From Leptodactylus fallax (lineage: Eukaryota > Chordata > Amphibia > Anura > Leptodactylidae), in the NCBI GenBank assembly GCA_947044405.1, contig CAMRHE010000463.1, forward strand, positions 1,115,001 to 1,179,000: a stretch of DNA of 64,000 nucleotides. The letters run 5' to 3'. The first letter of the stretch is position 1, and every line of letters starts with the position of its first letter. Of this stretch, positions 49,969-62,800 are shown in pieces. The notes beneath the pieces are model-generated. The model was not told the origin of the DNA. It searched no databases and saw nothing but the letters and a program-made list of their open reading frames with translations. The translations under genes were made by a program, and so were the position numbers.

Positions 49969-50221
49969 TGATGTCATTTTGGCTGCAGAGTAAGCGCGGT
50001 AAAAACAAAGCCCATAAGAAAGTTGCACAAATACACTTTTTCTCTAATTCCCCCCATTCTGGATTCTTTTCCAGCTTCCCAGTACATTGTACAGAATAAT
50101 AAATGGTACCGTTACGAAGAACAATTTGTCCCGCAAATATTAACCCCTCATATGGCCCAGAGAACGGAAAAATAAAAAAGTTATGAGGTTTGGAATTTGG
50201 AGAATCAAAAATGAAAATTAA
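49969..50221 (-). repeat. dispersed frog repeat, copy A, part 3
   Basis: It aligns with the reverse complement of 58085-58338 in copy B. Landmarks are TGTCATTTTGGCTG, CTTCCCAGTACAT, GAAGAACAATT-GTCC-GCAAA, CCTCATATGGC and GGTTTGGAA. It continues the repeat exactly where part 2 stopped, with the satellite between. Confidence 0.88.
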
Positions 50222-50575
50222 AAAAAGGCCCCCGGGGGGGGGAGGTTAAAAAAGGGGGGAACCACCAAATTATGGACCACACCATAGGGGGGGGTGGTGT
50301 TTTTCTCCTTTCGGGGGGGGGGCCAAAAAATTTGGGGGTTTTTCTCTTTCTCCCCCGCCGGGGTGGGGGGGGGGGGGGGGGGGGGGGGGGGGGTGGGGTG
50401 GGGGGGGGGGGGGCCCCTCTGTCCTGGTTTTTTTTTGTATGGCGGGGGGGGGCGCCCCCCCCCACCCCAAGGGAGAAAGGGGGGGGGGGGGGTCCCCCCC
50501 AGGATTTTTTTTTTTTTGTTGGGGGGGGGGGGGGCTGTTTTTTTTGTGGGGAGGGGGGGGGGGGGGGGGGGGGGT
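50222..50575. other. homopolymer-rich, poly-G sequence (possible artefact)
   Basis: Almost every base is in a run; G runs reach more than 30 and alternate with C, T and A runs. The transition from ordinary repeat sequence at about 50215 is abrupt. Long glycine- and proline-rich frames here are meaningless. It may be a gap filled with low-quality reads, or real G-rich DNA with wrong run lengths. Confidence 0.7.
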
Positions 50576-50666
50576 GGCCTGGACGCGCATGGAGTAGCAC
50601 GCGCGCAGGTCCTTCTCCGCTCCTCCGCTCGCTACTGAGACCCGTGGACCCCTCAGCAGGCGCAGT

Positions 50667-52173
50667 ATGGGCAAGCGCTTACCGAGGAAGGTGGCCCCGG
50701 GCACCCCAGCGCCCGTGGAGAGGTCTGGGGGGGCCACCCTGGACGCCTTTCTGGCCCAGCGGCCTTCTCTACCGGGCCAGGCTGCTGCGGGGCGGCCATC
50801 TTGGATTTCCTCCGCTCTCCAGGCACAGGGGTCGCAGCGCAGCTTCTCTCCTCCCGCGCTCCCCCTGTCAGCCAGCGGAGCGCCGCTTCAACAGAGATCC
50901 CTGTCGGCGCCTGGGCAACCCAGAGTTTCCCCAGCACGAGTACTCCCACAGTCTCCTCACCCTGGGATGTCCCAGCAACTACATTCTGCTTCACCAGCAC
51001 TCCTGGCAGAGCGGCATGAGAGGACCCCGGATGTCTCCAGCTTCTCAAGGAGTTCTGAGGTCAGTGGCTCTGCTCCCTCCTACACCGCTGATGAGTTGCA
51101 GCCTGTGGCCACAGAGCTGGTCTCTGTGGCCCCCCATCTACTATCTTCCCCCATCGCCCCTCCCCTCCATAGCTCAGGGGGGGATGGCGCGGTGGAAGGC
51201 GCTGGCGTAGGGGCTCCTCCGCCCCCACACTCCCAAGGATTATGCCTCCCCCCCTCCAGTCCTGCACCCCCAGAGCTGCATTCCAGGCCCATCTTCAGCA
51301 CCATCATCCATGGCGGACCTTCTTCCTCAACTTCCTACTAAACAAGACCTTAAAAGTATGGTTGCGGAAATCACAGCGTCCTTCCGATCTGAAATTGCTA
51401 CCCTCCGCACTGATTTACACTCCATTGCTAACCGAATGGACACGCTGGAGAATGACCATGACACTACCAGAGACTATGTTGCCTCACTGCATGATACTAC
51501 CACTGAACAGGGTTCAGCTATACGGGACATGCAACGCCACTTGGAGGATCTTGACAACAGGGGCCGGCGCAACAATATACGCATCAAGGGACTCCCAGAG
51601 GCTGACCAATCTGAGGATCTGCCTGTTCTGCTGGAGGCTGTCTTCAACACTATACTGCAGGAGCCCCCGTCCCACAAAATTAAGTTTGATAGGGCACATC
51701 GAGCCCTTCGACCCAGAGGATCTTCCGCCACACCCCGTGATGTCATCTGCTGCCTCCACGACTTCACCCTTAAAGAGGCTATAATGAGCAAAGTGCGCAA
51801 ACTCAAAGACTTCGAGTTTCAGGGAGCTCCACTACAATTCTATCAGGATCTGTCGCTAATCACCCTCCAGAAACGCCGCCATCTCCGACCCCTCCTCCAG
51901 ATTCTTCAGGAGCACCAAATTCCTTACCGGTGGGGATTTCCGTTTGCTCTCATTGCTCGTAGGGATGGTCGCTCCGCTACGCTTCGCTCCTTTGCGGATT
52001 TGCCTCTCTTCTGTGACCTATTGGATGTTCCCCTGCCGGATTTAACAGACTGGGAGCTATTCTCTCCACCCCCTCCCCCACCACCGGTTTGGCAACGATT
52101 GGAGCCCAGACGACGTCATGCATCCTCCGCGGTGGTGACCACTCGGAGGCCCCGGCTGGAGACCGATCCCTGA
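50667..52173 (+). pseudogene. LINE ORF1 protein, frameshifted
   Basis: The likely start is MGKRLPRKVAPG at 50667 with TLDAFLAQR, a Pro/Ser-rich leader frame ending at 51341. The conserved part is in another frame, open from about 51211: MADLLPQLPTKQDL at 51310, a coiled coil through residue ~85, then NRGRRNNIRIKGLPEA that opens the RNA-recognition domain, and a C-terminal domain with HQIPYRWGFPF. It ends at 52173 after a run of prolines. The shift lies between 51211 and 51341, possibly at the C run near 51248-51254. An internal start at 51310 would give an intact 287-residue protein, so function cannot be excluded. Confidence 0.8.
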
Positions 52174-52744
52174 GGAGGCTGCCCCCCCCTTGAGACGTTC
52201 TCCCTTTTCTCGGTGGTGCTTTGGAATCTGCATGCCTTAATGTTATGTTTGCTTCTTTTTTTTTCTTTTTTTAGGTCTACGGGTCTCATCTATTATGCTT
52301 ATTATTGGATTGTTTTAGCGGAGTGGGGCGGGGGTGGGGTTCCGGTGACTCCCCTTCCTTCCTTCTTTTTACTGGTGGTTGGGGATCCACCGCCTCCCCT
52401 CCGACCTCCTGTCCACGCTCTCCCCCCTAAGGGGATACTTGGACTGTGCGGCCATTGATCCTGATTGGACCTCTGGCTGCCCTCATTGGTCCCCAGGCGA
52501 GTGACTTAGCCTCGCCCACAAAGTATTGTTTAACTGTTTTTATTTTTACTTTGTCATTTATGATGTCTTTTGCCTCCCTCCCTCCCTCTCTTTCCCCCCC
52601 CCCTCCCTGATCTAGAGACCCTGCCTCGACTTTGGGTTCCTGTTTGTGGATTGCCCTTTTGCCTCTCCGAGGGAAACTTGCCAGCGTCATGTGAGATGGG
52701 TGAGCTTATTGCAATCCGCCACTGTCCTCCAATCCTGGGTCCCA

Positions 52745-55700
52745 ATGGTTAGGTGCGTGACAATTAATGTCAAGGGCCTGGGTTCCAACATTAAAAGGCG
52801 CCATGTCCTTAGAGAACTCCGCTCCTTACGAGCGGATGTGGCGTTTCTTCAGGAGACTCATTTTGACCGCGCTGGTACTTTTGCCTTCGCTAAGCATTAT
52901 TTTCCCGTAGCTTTTTCAGCCTTCCACAATCGACGCAGAGCTGGGGTGGCTATCCTTCTTTCTCGATCCTGCCCAATTACAGTGACGACTTCCCACATAG
53001 ACCCAGGTGGCCGGTTTGTTATCTTGGAGGGGCTCCTTTATGGTGCCCCGATTGTTTTATGCAATGTCTATGCCCCCAATTCAGCACAGATCCCGTTCTT
53101 GCGCCGGGTATTCTCCCGTCTGCGCGCTCTCCCACCATCAGCTTGGCTGGTGGGGGGAGACTTTAACATGGTCTTCTCTGAACGGGCGGATCGTCTGGCG
53201 TTACCCCAGGGCCCAACCCCCCATAGGTTGGCCCAACTTGCAAGGGAGTTCCGCAGGCTGATCCGCGCCCACTCTTTGTATGACCTTTGGCGAGTGGACA
53301 ATCCTACGGCGCGCTCCTACACCTTCTTTTCTCACCCTCATAACACTCACACCCGCATTGACTACTTCTTTGGAAATGCTCCCGCTCTTCGTTTGCTTAG
53401 GGACACGAACATTGGCCCTCTCACCTGGTCTGATCATGCCCCAGTCGTGGTTACCTTATCTACGACTCCAGTGCCTACTCGCCAATGTCATTGGCGTCTT
53501 AACGAAACACTGCTCAATTCGCCGACCTCCCTCGAGACCCTGCGCACACACTTGATAGATTATTTTAGGGACAACTTAGGCTCGGTAGACTCTCTTGCCA
53601 TTCTCTGGGAAGCCCATAAGGCGGTCATGAGAGGATGCTGTATCGCATTGGCTTCTAGGCTTAAAAGGGACAGACAGGCCCAGGAACAGCTCCTCCAAGC
53701 CCGTATTCGGTCCCTTACGACGACTTTGGCAGCGCATCCATCCCTGGGGGTTCTTCGCCGTTTGGTCCTGGCCCGGGCGGACCTCCGTGATTTGGAGACC
53801 CGCCATGTGGAACGACTTCTCCTTTATACCCGTCAGCGGTTTTTTGAACGAGGTAATAAATCTCATACCCTCCTGGCAGGAACCCTCAGGGATCATCGGG
53901 CCTCTTCCACACCACACTCTGTCCGTGACCCCGCGGGTACTCTTCAACATCACCCTGATGCTGTGGCGCTGGCGTTCCACTCTTACTACTCTAAGCTGTA
54001 TGACTTACCCCCCCCCCACGAGCACTACTCCCTGGGGATGACTCAACACTACTGGAAGACTATTTAAAGGATTGTTGTCTCCCACGCCTTCCTCCTGAGG
54101 CCCTAACCTCCCTGAACACCCCCATCACCAGGGAGGAACTAGAAGGGGTCCTGAGGGACCTCCCAAATGGGAAAGCCCCAGGCCCAGATGGGTTCACTTA
54201 CAATTATTATAAGGTTTTCCAGGGTGAACTCTCTGCTCATCTATTGTCCCTCTTCAATTCCTTCCTTTCAGGTTCCCCTATACCCCCGACTATGCTCTCT
54301 TCACTACTCACATTGGTCCCTAAACCGGGTAAGGACTTGCAGGATTGTGCTAACTACCGACCGATTGCTTTGCTGAACACGGACCTGAAACTTTTCACCA
54401 AACTCTTAGCCAATAGACTGAATGCTTGGCTCCCTCTGCTTGTCCATAAGGACCAGGTGGGATTCATCCCCTGTCGTCAGGGTGGTGACAACACCAGGAG
54501 GACTGTGGATTTGGTGGAGGTGGCCAATCATTATTCTACCCCGGCCCTTCTCTTGAGCCTGGACGCTGAAAAGGCTTTTGACCGCATAAATTGGTCGTTT
54601 ATGCATACTACGCTTAAGGCGTTCGGGCTTACGGGACCTTTTCTCACAGCTATCCAGGCCCTTTACTCCTTACCCTCAGCAGCAATCAAGCTTCCCCATG
54701 CATCTTCGCCCTCCTTCCCTATTCGAAATGGCACTAGGCAGGGTTGCCCCCTGTCACCCATCATATTTGCCCTCTGCATTGAACCGCTAGCGGCCAAGAT
54801 TAGGCGAGACCCTAATATCAAGGGCATCATGGTCCAAGATAAGGAATTTAAGATATCTCTCTTTGCGGACGATGTACTCCTCACTCTCACCTCCCCTCAT
54901 ACTACCCTTCCAAACTTGCTGCGCTTGCTAGAGACCTATGGTGATCTCTCAGGGTATAAGGTGAACCCCGCGAAGACTGAGGCACTCCCACTTAACATCC
55001 CACGGGACCTTCTCCTTCTCCTCCGCAGTAATTACGATTTCCAGTGGCGGGAGTCCTCTATCCGCTACCTGGGAGTCCATATATCCACTTCCTATGCGAC
55101 CCTCTACTCGGCAAACTACCCGCGGTTGTTTTGTGAGCTAAGAGCCCTATTGGACAAATGGCAACCCTTGCCTATCTCCCTTTTGGGGAGAATTGCTGCG
55201 GTCAAGATGACTCTCCTCCCGAAGCTACTGTATTTTTTCGAGACTCTCCCAGTCGCGATACCTCGGGGAGAATTACGGAACCTACAGAAAGCTATCTTCC
55301 AGTTTATCTGGAAAGCAAAACGACACCGAATACCTAGATCTGTTATGCTGGCGGATAGGGGGTCTGGGGGTATGGCTGTCCCACATCTGTTACATTATTA
55401 CTGGGCGGCCCACTTACGCCATATCCCATTCTGGGCGGCTATGCCAGCATACACCAGATGGGTGCAGGTAGAGAAGCTATGGCTGGCACCCATGCATCCT
55501 AACGCGCTTCTGTGGGTCAGCCTCCCCCCCACCCCCCCTGCCTCGTACCTGTTGGGCCCCATTCGGTTTACTAGATCTATCTGGTCTACCTGTTGTGCTA
55601 GATTCTCCCTGATGTCCCCGCGCTCATCTATGGTCTCCATACTATACAACCCCCTTCTCCCAGAGAGCCTGACTTCTGCCATGACTAAAGTGTGGTCTGA

Positions 55701-56556
55701 AGCTGGCCTTTACCGGATTGCTGATATGGTTGACCCTGGAACCTTGGAACTCAGGTCCTTTGCTTATCTTACAGCTAATCAAAACCTGCCAAGTACTGAA
55801 TGGTTCCATTACTTGCAGGTGGTTCACTTTGTCCGCTCCCTCCATGGGTCTCTTAAGGTGTCACTCCCCACCGCTTTTGAAAAGATTTGCCGTGCAGGCA
55901 CGTCCACTAGGGGCTTTATATCCTCTATTTACCAACTTCTTAACTCACAAACTACAGGCTCTCCTGTTAATCATCGCTATATGCTTAAATGGGAGGAGGC
56001 GGTGGGTAAACCCATCTCCCAGGAACAGTGGCGGATTGTATGGTCTCGGGCCCAGAAATCATCTCAGTGCATTACGTTTAGGGAAACGCAGTATAAGCTG
56101 TTGATGCATTGGTATCATACTCCGGCTCTCCTTCATACTTTAAACCCATTAGTTCCCCCATGGTGCTGGCGCTGTGGAGCTGCGGTGGGTACCCTGCACC
56201 ATATCTTTTGGACGTGCCCTCTCATCCTCGGTTTTTGGAGGGAGGTCAGGACTCTGACGACTGCTCTCTTTTTGCAAGAGGTTCCTCTTGACCCTCTTCT
56301 TTATCTCCTGAACTTTCCCCCCAGACACCTGAGCAATAAGTCATCCAGGCTTTTCTTGCATCTTTGTACTGCAGCTAAAACTCTCATAGCTAGAAACTGG
56401 AAGAAGGTGAGTCCCCCATCTAGTCTTGAGCTTGTGGCTAGAATGAAGGATGTGAGGAGTCTTGAATACCTGACTGCTGGCCTACATAATTCACGGGAAG
56501 CCTTTGGGGCTATTTGGGCACCCTGGGACATGTATTGTACATTACAGGGTCTCTGA
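52745..56556 (+). pseudogene. LINE ORF2: endonuclease and reverse transcriptase, one frameshift
   Basis: ORF2 starts at ATG 52745 (MVRCVTINVKGLGS). The AP-endonuclease domain shows TINVKGL, QETHF, NVYAPN, GGDFNMV and WSDHAPV. In the 10-base C run at 54008-54017 the frame shifts; the next 50 bases then reach a TAA ending at 54067 in the old frame. The new frame reads on with NGKAPGPDGF, NYRPIALLN, RQGCPLSPIIF and the catalytic FADDV box, and ends with a CWRC...H...C zinc-knuckle near 56170-56220 and a TGA at 56556. Otherwise it is open for over 1250 codons. A single homopolymer base could be a sequencing error rather than a mutation. Confidence 0.88.
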
Positions 56557-56775
56557 TCTCTAGTCCTCTCCTTCCCTCCCCCCCCCTTCCCTTTGGTCCT
56601 ACCCTTGTCTTCTTAACCCCTCCATTCCCCCCTCCCTTGTTCACTGCTTAATTTAAATGCATATTGCTTAAGGGGGAGGAGGCAGATAGCCTCTATTTAC
56701 CTCAATGCTTCCTGTTTGTTTGATTATTATTGTTTTTTTGTTTTTTCTTTATTCCTTGTTAATGAAAAATTTTTC

Positions 56776-56781
56776 AATAAA
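56776..56781 (+). terminator. LINE polyadenylation signal
   Basis: AATAAA is followed within 20 bp by the A-rich tail of the element. Confidence 0.8.
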
Positions 56782-56929
56782 ATTACAGTTATATAAAAAA
56801 AAAATAAACAAAAAAAAAAAATGCTTAATGTATATATGTGCAGCAGAAAAAAAAGCTTAAGAAATTCATATTTTTTAATTGTGTATATGAAGAACAGAGA
56901 AGAAAAAAAAAGACATTACATAACGATTT

Positions 56930-57945
56930 TTTTCAGATTAGTGCAGGCCAGACTGTATATTGGGTGAACACGATGAATAAAATGCTGAAATAATGTAGAT
57001 TCTTTGTTTAGATTAGTGTAGGCTGCAACCATACTACTACTGTGTATATATGCAGCAAAAAAAACACTTAAGATATCATTTTAATATTTTATTCAGATTA
57101 ACAACATTAAATATAAAGAGTTTCTTTTCAGATTAGTGCAGGCTAGACTGTATATTAGGTGAACACAACAAGTTAAATAATGGACATTTTTTTTTAGATT
57201 AGTGTAGGCTGCAAATACTGTATAAATGTGCAGCAAAAAAGACATTTAAGAAATAGTTTTTTTCAGGTTTAACAACACTATGTCACACTGTGTATTTGGT
57301 GGTGAGCAGAGTAGAAAATAAAAAACCCATTCAACAACATTTTTTTTTAGATTAGCGCAAGCTAGACTGTATTTTGGGTGAAATGAACCCAACAACAAAA
57401 AAAAATGCTTAAATAACGGAGATTCTTTCTATTAGATTAGTGGAGGTTGTAATACTGTATATATGCGCAGCAAAAAAAAAAAACAAAAAAACTCTGCCCC
57501 ACTGTGTAAAAAAACACATTATAAGACCCCTTACAGATGACTGTGTGTATTGTGCGGTCTGCTAAATACTGTTCAGTTTTTGTGGATCACGGGACATTAG
57601 TGTGTCTTCATCATCAGTGCCGTATGTCCGCAAAAATGGACCGTATTGCTTAAGTGTGTCATCCGTATTCGTGAATCTGCAAATCCGGATGGCATGAACT
57701 CTCAGCCCGCACATGGATACGTGGAATACACGGTAGTGTGCTTGGGCCCATAGGAAATGAATGGGTCAGTGTGCTAACCAGGAAAAACATGGATAGCACG
57801 CTGAAATAGCAGACAGTCATCTGCAAGGGGCATAAATAAGGTCTTTTTAAGAGGTTTTTTTTCAGATTCATGCAGTCTAGACTGTATATTGGGTGAACAA
57901 TATAAAAAAAAACACTTAAAACAGAATTTTTTTTTCAGATTTGCG
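56930..57945. repeat. decayed ~200-218-bp tandem repeat
   Basis: A segment like CAGATTAGTGCAGGCTAGAC with TGTATATTGGGTGAAC recurs near 56935, 57133, 57351 and 57868, with a second half-unit (TAGATTAGTGTAGGCTGCAA, GTGCAGCAAAAAA) between at 57010, 57195 and 57436. The halves share the GATTAGTG-AGGCT start, so this is an old dimer array. The A and T runs are long. A small inverted-repeat element interrupts it. Confidence 0.75.
57527..57830. mobile_element. small inverted-repeat element (MITE-like)
   Basis: CCCCTTACAGATGACTGT at the left is inverted at the right as ACAGTCATCTGCAAGGGG with one difference. The element is 304 bp with no coding capacity and interrupts the decayed tandem array. Flanks ATAAGA and CATAAATA show no certain target duplication, so the superfamily is open. 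Confidence 0.65.
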
Positions 57946-59055
57946 CAGTCGGAATCAGCGCTTTGCTGTTAGAACAGCAGTTTTTATGTATTTAATGAAA
58001 AACAAATTAGGCTCTTGCCTACAAAACGCCCTTAAGATTTCCCACGAGCAGGATTGTTTTGTTTTGTCAGTAAAAACTATGGTTAACCCCTTCCAGCCGG
58101 TGACATTTTTCAATTTTGACTCCCCACCTTCCAAACCCCGTAAATTTTTTATGTTTCAGTTCTCAGAGCCATATGAGGGCTTAATGTTTGCAGGACGAAT
58201 TGTTCTTCATGATGGTACGATGTACTGGGAAGCCAGAAAATAATTCAGAATGGAGGGGAATTGGAGAAAAACTGCATTTGTGCGACATTCTTATGGCTTC
58301 GTTTCTACAGCGTTCACTCTTCAGCCAAAATGACAGATCACCTGTATTCTGTGGGTCGGTACGATTCTGAGGATAACAAATTTATGTAGTTTTATTTACA
58401 TTTTAACCTCTTAACAAAAATCTAAAACTTTGCAAAAAACCTTTTTTTTTCTAAAACTTGTCATATTCTGACACCCGTAACTTTTTCATATTTCCGTGTG
58501 CAGGGATGCATAGGGCGTCTTTTTTTGTGGGGCCAGGTGTCCTTTTTAGTTATACCATTTTGGGAAATGTCTATTCCTTTAATCACTTTTTATTCAAATT
58601 TTTATCAGCGGTGAAACATTGAAAAAAAGGCGGTTCCACATTTTTGATTTTTTTTTTCCCGCAACGGTGTTTACTGTACATGGAAAATATTTTTATAAGT
58701 TTGTAGACCGGGTGTTTTTGGACACAGGGATACTTTTTTTATTGTTTTTTTTACTATTTTATTAGCCCTCCCTTTCCCCAGGGGCCTTGAAGCTGCAATA
58801 ATTTGATTGCAAGTCCCATAGACTGAAATACCTGTATACCTGTAATAACTGTATTGCAGTCTACGGGAGATTCACTACATAGCTGTAGCTATCGCAATCT
58901 CGCCTGCAACGTTAAAGGTACGGGGTTGTGGAGACCGGCCCTGGAGGCCAATTTTAACTTGGGGGAGGGGGTCTCCGCTATGGCAGCAGAGCGGCCACCA
59001 TCTTTAAAGACCCGGCATCCACGCGTACTATTACGGTGGATGTCAGGAAAGGGTT
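57945..59055 (+). repeat. dispersed frog repeat, copy B (uninterrupted)
   Basis: A non-coding repeat of about 1.1 kb with TGACTCCCCACCTTCCAAAC, GAGGGCTTAATGTTTGCAGG, GTGGGTCGGTACGATTCTGA and GTGGGGCCAGGTGTCC. It carries the whole sequence that is split in copy A. At 58341-58356 the reverse complement reads ACCCACAGAATACAGG, which differs from the satellite unit ACACATAGAATACAGG at two bases. Confidence 0.85.
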
Positions 59056-59889
59056 AAAGACTGTATGCACAGATGAAACTGCTCCTGTCTGTAATTCTGT
59101 ATTGGAGCAGGAATGCAGCAGTCTCCAGCTCACACAGCAGCACAGCTATGTTCTCACTGCTATCTATGATTTTTATCACTAATTTCTTGAATCTGACTAA
59201 ATTCTCCTATTCCAACTATTGCTAGTAAGCTTTTCAGCACTGAGTGCTCGGTATGATGAAGTTGTTATGGATATAGGCAAGGCCACAATAGCAAGAAATT
59301 GGCTGATATCTGCGAGCAGTAGAAACAGCTATCTACAACTAGCACACCTCTGTGAGCCAAGACAGACCCCCAGACGCCTTAACCAGAGCTCACCGCAAAG
59401 AGAGATGGACTTGTGCAGAATCTTAATTGTCGCCAAACAGATCAATGAACTAATAATAAATGCACTGCTAGAGAAACTCAAAGTCCACTAAAACTTACAC
59501 AATGGCCTGGAGACAAGAGAAGTCGTATCAGCAGGGTCAAAAACCCAGGAGAGGACGTGATAAGCAGAAACAGGAGACAAAAGCAATATCCAGGAAACAA
59601 GCCAAGGGTCACAAATCCAACCAGGAACATCAAAGCAGAATCAGAAGGCAAAAAGGGAATCCAGGGAGCAAGTCAGAGGTCAGTAATCAAACAGGTAGTC
59701 ACAGACAAGATGGAGAGGTAAACTAGAAAGCAAACTAAATTAGTTGGCACTTGTCTCAGGAGGGCAGGGTCTTATATAGGCCTCCTCAGGTGCTAACTGG
59801 ACCAAGCCAGGAAGCCTGTGAAACTGCAAAAGCTTCCCAGGTTGGTATGGTAACGTTAAAGGTGCAGCAGCCAAATAGAAAATCTTGAC
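59056..59889. other. no gene recognised
   Basis: Contains CAGGGTCAAAAACCCAGGAG and repeated CAGGA-AACA-type segments around 59520-59700, then a CTTATATAGG motif near 59770. It looks like a fragment of a dispersed element, perhaps an LTR, but I cannot name it. The short open frames are basic and low complexity. Confidence 0.5.
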
Positions 59890-62800
59890 AGCAGTGATAT
59901 GAATCACAGACCCTTCACTATCTCCACTATTACTGTAATGTCACCTTATATAGTGTATATGACATCAGACCTGTGCTCTGTATGATGCAGTGAGATGAAT
60001 CACAGACCCTTCACTATCTCCACCATTACTGTAATGTCACCTTATATAGTGTATATGACATCAGACCTATGCACTTTATGATGCAGTGAGATGAATCACA
60101 GACCCTTCACTATCTCCACCATTACTGTAATACCACCTTATATAGTGTATATGACATCAGACCTGTGCTCTGTATGATGTAGTGAGATGAATCACAGACC
60201 CTTCACTATCTCCACCATTACTGTAATGCCACCTTATATAGTGTATATGACATCAGACCTGTGCTCTGTATGATGCAGTGAGATGAATCACAGACCCTTC
60301 ACTATCTCCACCATTACTGTAATGCCACCTTATATAGTGTATATGACATCAGACCTGTGCTCTGTATGATGCAGTGAGATGAATCACAGACCCTTCACTA
60401 TCTCCACTATTACTGTAATGTCACCTTATATAGTGTATATGACATCAGACCTGTGCTCTGTATGATGCAGTGAGATGAATCACAGACCCTTCACTATCTC
60501 CACCATTACTGTAATGCCACCTTATATAGTGTATATGACATCAGACCTATGCACTTTATGATGCAGATGAATTACAGACCTTTCACCGTCTCCAACATTA
60601 CTGTAATGTCACCTTATATAGTGTATATGACATCAGCACTGAGTGCTCTGTATGATGCAGTGAGGTGAATCACAGACCCTTCACTATCTCCACCATTACT
60701 GTAATACCACCTTATATAGTGTATATGATATCAGACCTGTGCTCTGTATGATGCAGTAAGATGAATCACAGACCCTTCACTATCTCCACCATTACTGTAA
60801 TGTCACCTTATATAGTGTATATGACATCAGACGTGCTCTGTATAATGCAGTGAGATGAATCACAGACCCTTCACTATCTCCACCATTACTGTAATGCCAC
60901 CTTATATAGTGTATATGACATCAGACCTGTGCTCTGTATGATGTAGTGAGATGAATCACAGACCCTTCACTATCTCCACCATTACTGTAATGCCACCTTA
61001 TATAGTGTATATGACATCAGACCTGTGCTCTGTATGATGCAGTGAGATGAATCACAGACCCTTCACTATCTCCACCATTACTGTAATGTCACCTTATATA
61101 GTGTATATGACATCAGACCTGTGCTCTGTATGATGCAGTGAGATGAATCACAGACCCTTCACTATCTCCACCATTACTGTAATACCACCTTATATAGTGT
61201 ATATGACATCAGACCTGTGCTCTGTATGATGCAGTAAGATGAATCACAGACCCTTCACTATCTCCACCATTACTGTAATGTCACCTTATATAGTGTATAT
61301 GACATCAGACGTGCTCTGTATAATGCAGTGAGATGAATCACAGACCCTTCACTATCTCCACCATTACTGTAATGCCACCTTATATAGTGTATATGACATC
61401 AGACCTGTGCTCTGTATGATGTAGTGAGATGAATCACAGACCCTTCACTATCTCCACCATTACTGTAATGCCACCTTATATAGTGTATATGACATCAGAC
61501 CTGTGCTCTGTATGATGCAGTGAGATGAATCACAGACTCTTCACTATCTCCACCATTACTGTAATGCCACCTTATATAGTGTATATGACATCAGACCTGT
61601 GCTCTGTATGATGCAGTGAGATGAATCACAGACCCCTCACTATCTCCACCATTACTGTAATGTCACCTTATATAGTGTATATGACATCAGACCTGTGCTC
61701 TGTATGATGCAGTGAGATGAATCACAGACCCTTCACTATCTCCACCATTACTGTAATGTCACCTTATATAGTGTATATGACATCAGACCTGTGCTCTGTA
61801 TGATGCAGTGAGATGAATCACAGACCCTTCACTATCTCCACCATTACTGTAATGCCACCTTATATAGTGTATATGACATCAGACCTGTGCTCTGTATGAT
61901 GCAGTGAGATGAATCACAGACCCTTCACTATCTCCACTATTACTGTAATGTCACCTTATATAGTGTATATGACATCAGACCTGTGCTCTGTATGATGCAG
62001 TGAGATGAATCACAGACCCTTCACTATCTCCACCATTACTGTAATGCCACCACCTTATATAGTGTATATGACATCAGACCTATGCACTTTATGATGCAGA
62101 TGAATTACAGACCTTTCACCGTCTCCAACATTACTGTAATGTCACCTTATATAGTGTATATGACATCAGCACTGAGTGCTCTGTATGATGCAGTGAGGTG
62201 AATCACAGACCCTTCACTATCTCCACCATTACTGTAATGTCACCTTATATAGTGTATATGACATCAGACGTGCTCTGTATAATGCAGTGAGATGAATCAC
62301 AGACCCTTCACTATCTCCACCATTACTGTAATGCCACCTTATATAGTGTATATGACATCAGACCTGTGCTCTGTATGATGTAGTGAGATGAATCACAGAC
62401 CCTTCACTATCTCCACCATTACTGTAATGTCACCTTATATAGTGTATATGACATCAGACCTGTGCTCTGTATGATGCAGTGAGATGAATCACAGACCCTT
62501 CACTATCTCCACCATTACTGTAATGTCACCTTATATAGTGTATATGACATCAGACCTGTGCTCTGTATGATGCAGTGAGATGAATCATAGACCCTTCACT
62601 ATCTCCACCATTACTGTAATGTCACCTTATATAGTGTATATGACATCAGACCTGTGCTCTGTGTGATGCAGTGAGATGAATCACAGACCCTTCACTATCT
62701 CCACCATTACTGTAATGTCACCTTATATAGTGTATATGACATCAGACCTGTGCTCTGTATGATGCAGTGAGATGAATCATAGACCCTTCACTATCTCCAC

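Larger units (their letters stand above)
50576..56815 (+). mobile_element. L1-clade LINE, nearly complete
   Basis: It has a GC-rich leader, an ORF1 with coiled coil and RNA-binding domain, an ORF2 with endonuclease and reverse transcriptase, a pyrimidine-rich 3' UTR, AATAAA at 56776-56781 and an A-rich tail. The true 5' end is hidden by the poly-G stretch. No target duplication could be defined. Few breaks are present, so it is fairly young. Confidence 0.9.

Noticed and set aside
20741..50028. Open frames of 500 to 3,439 codons on the - strand
   Set aside because: They are translations of a stop-free satellite unit in all three frames, with the repeat peptide changing frame at each irregular G run. 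No domain or biased codon pattern is present.
50272..50737. Gly-rich and Pro-rich frames on both strands
   Set aside because: They come from homopolymer sequence of doubtful accuracy.
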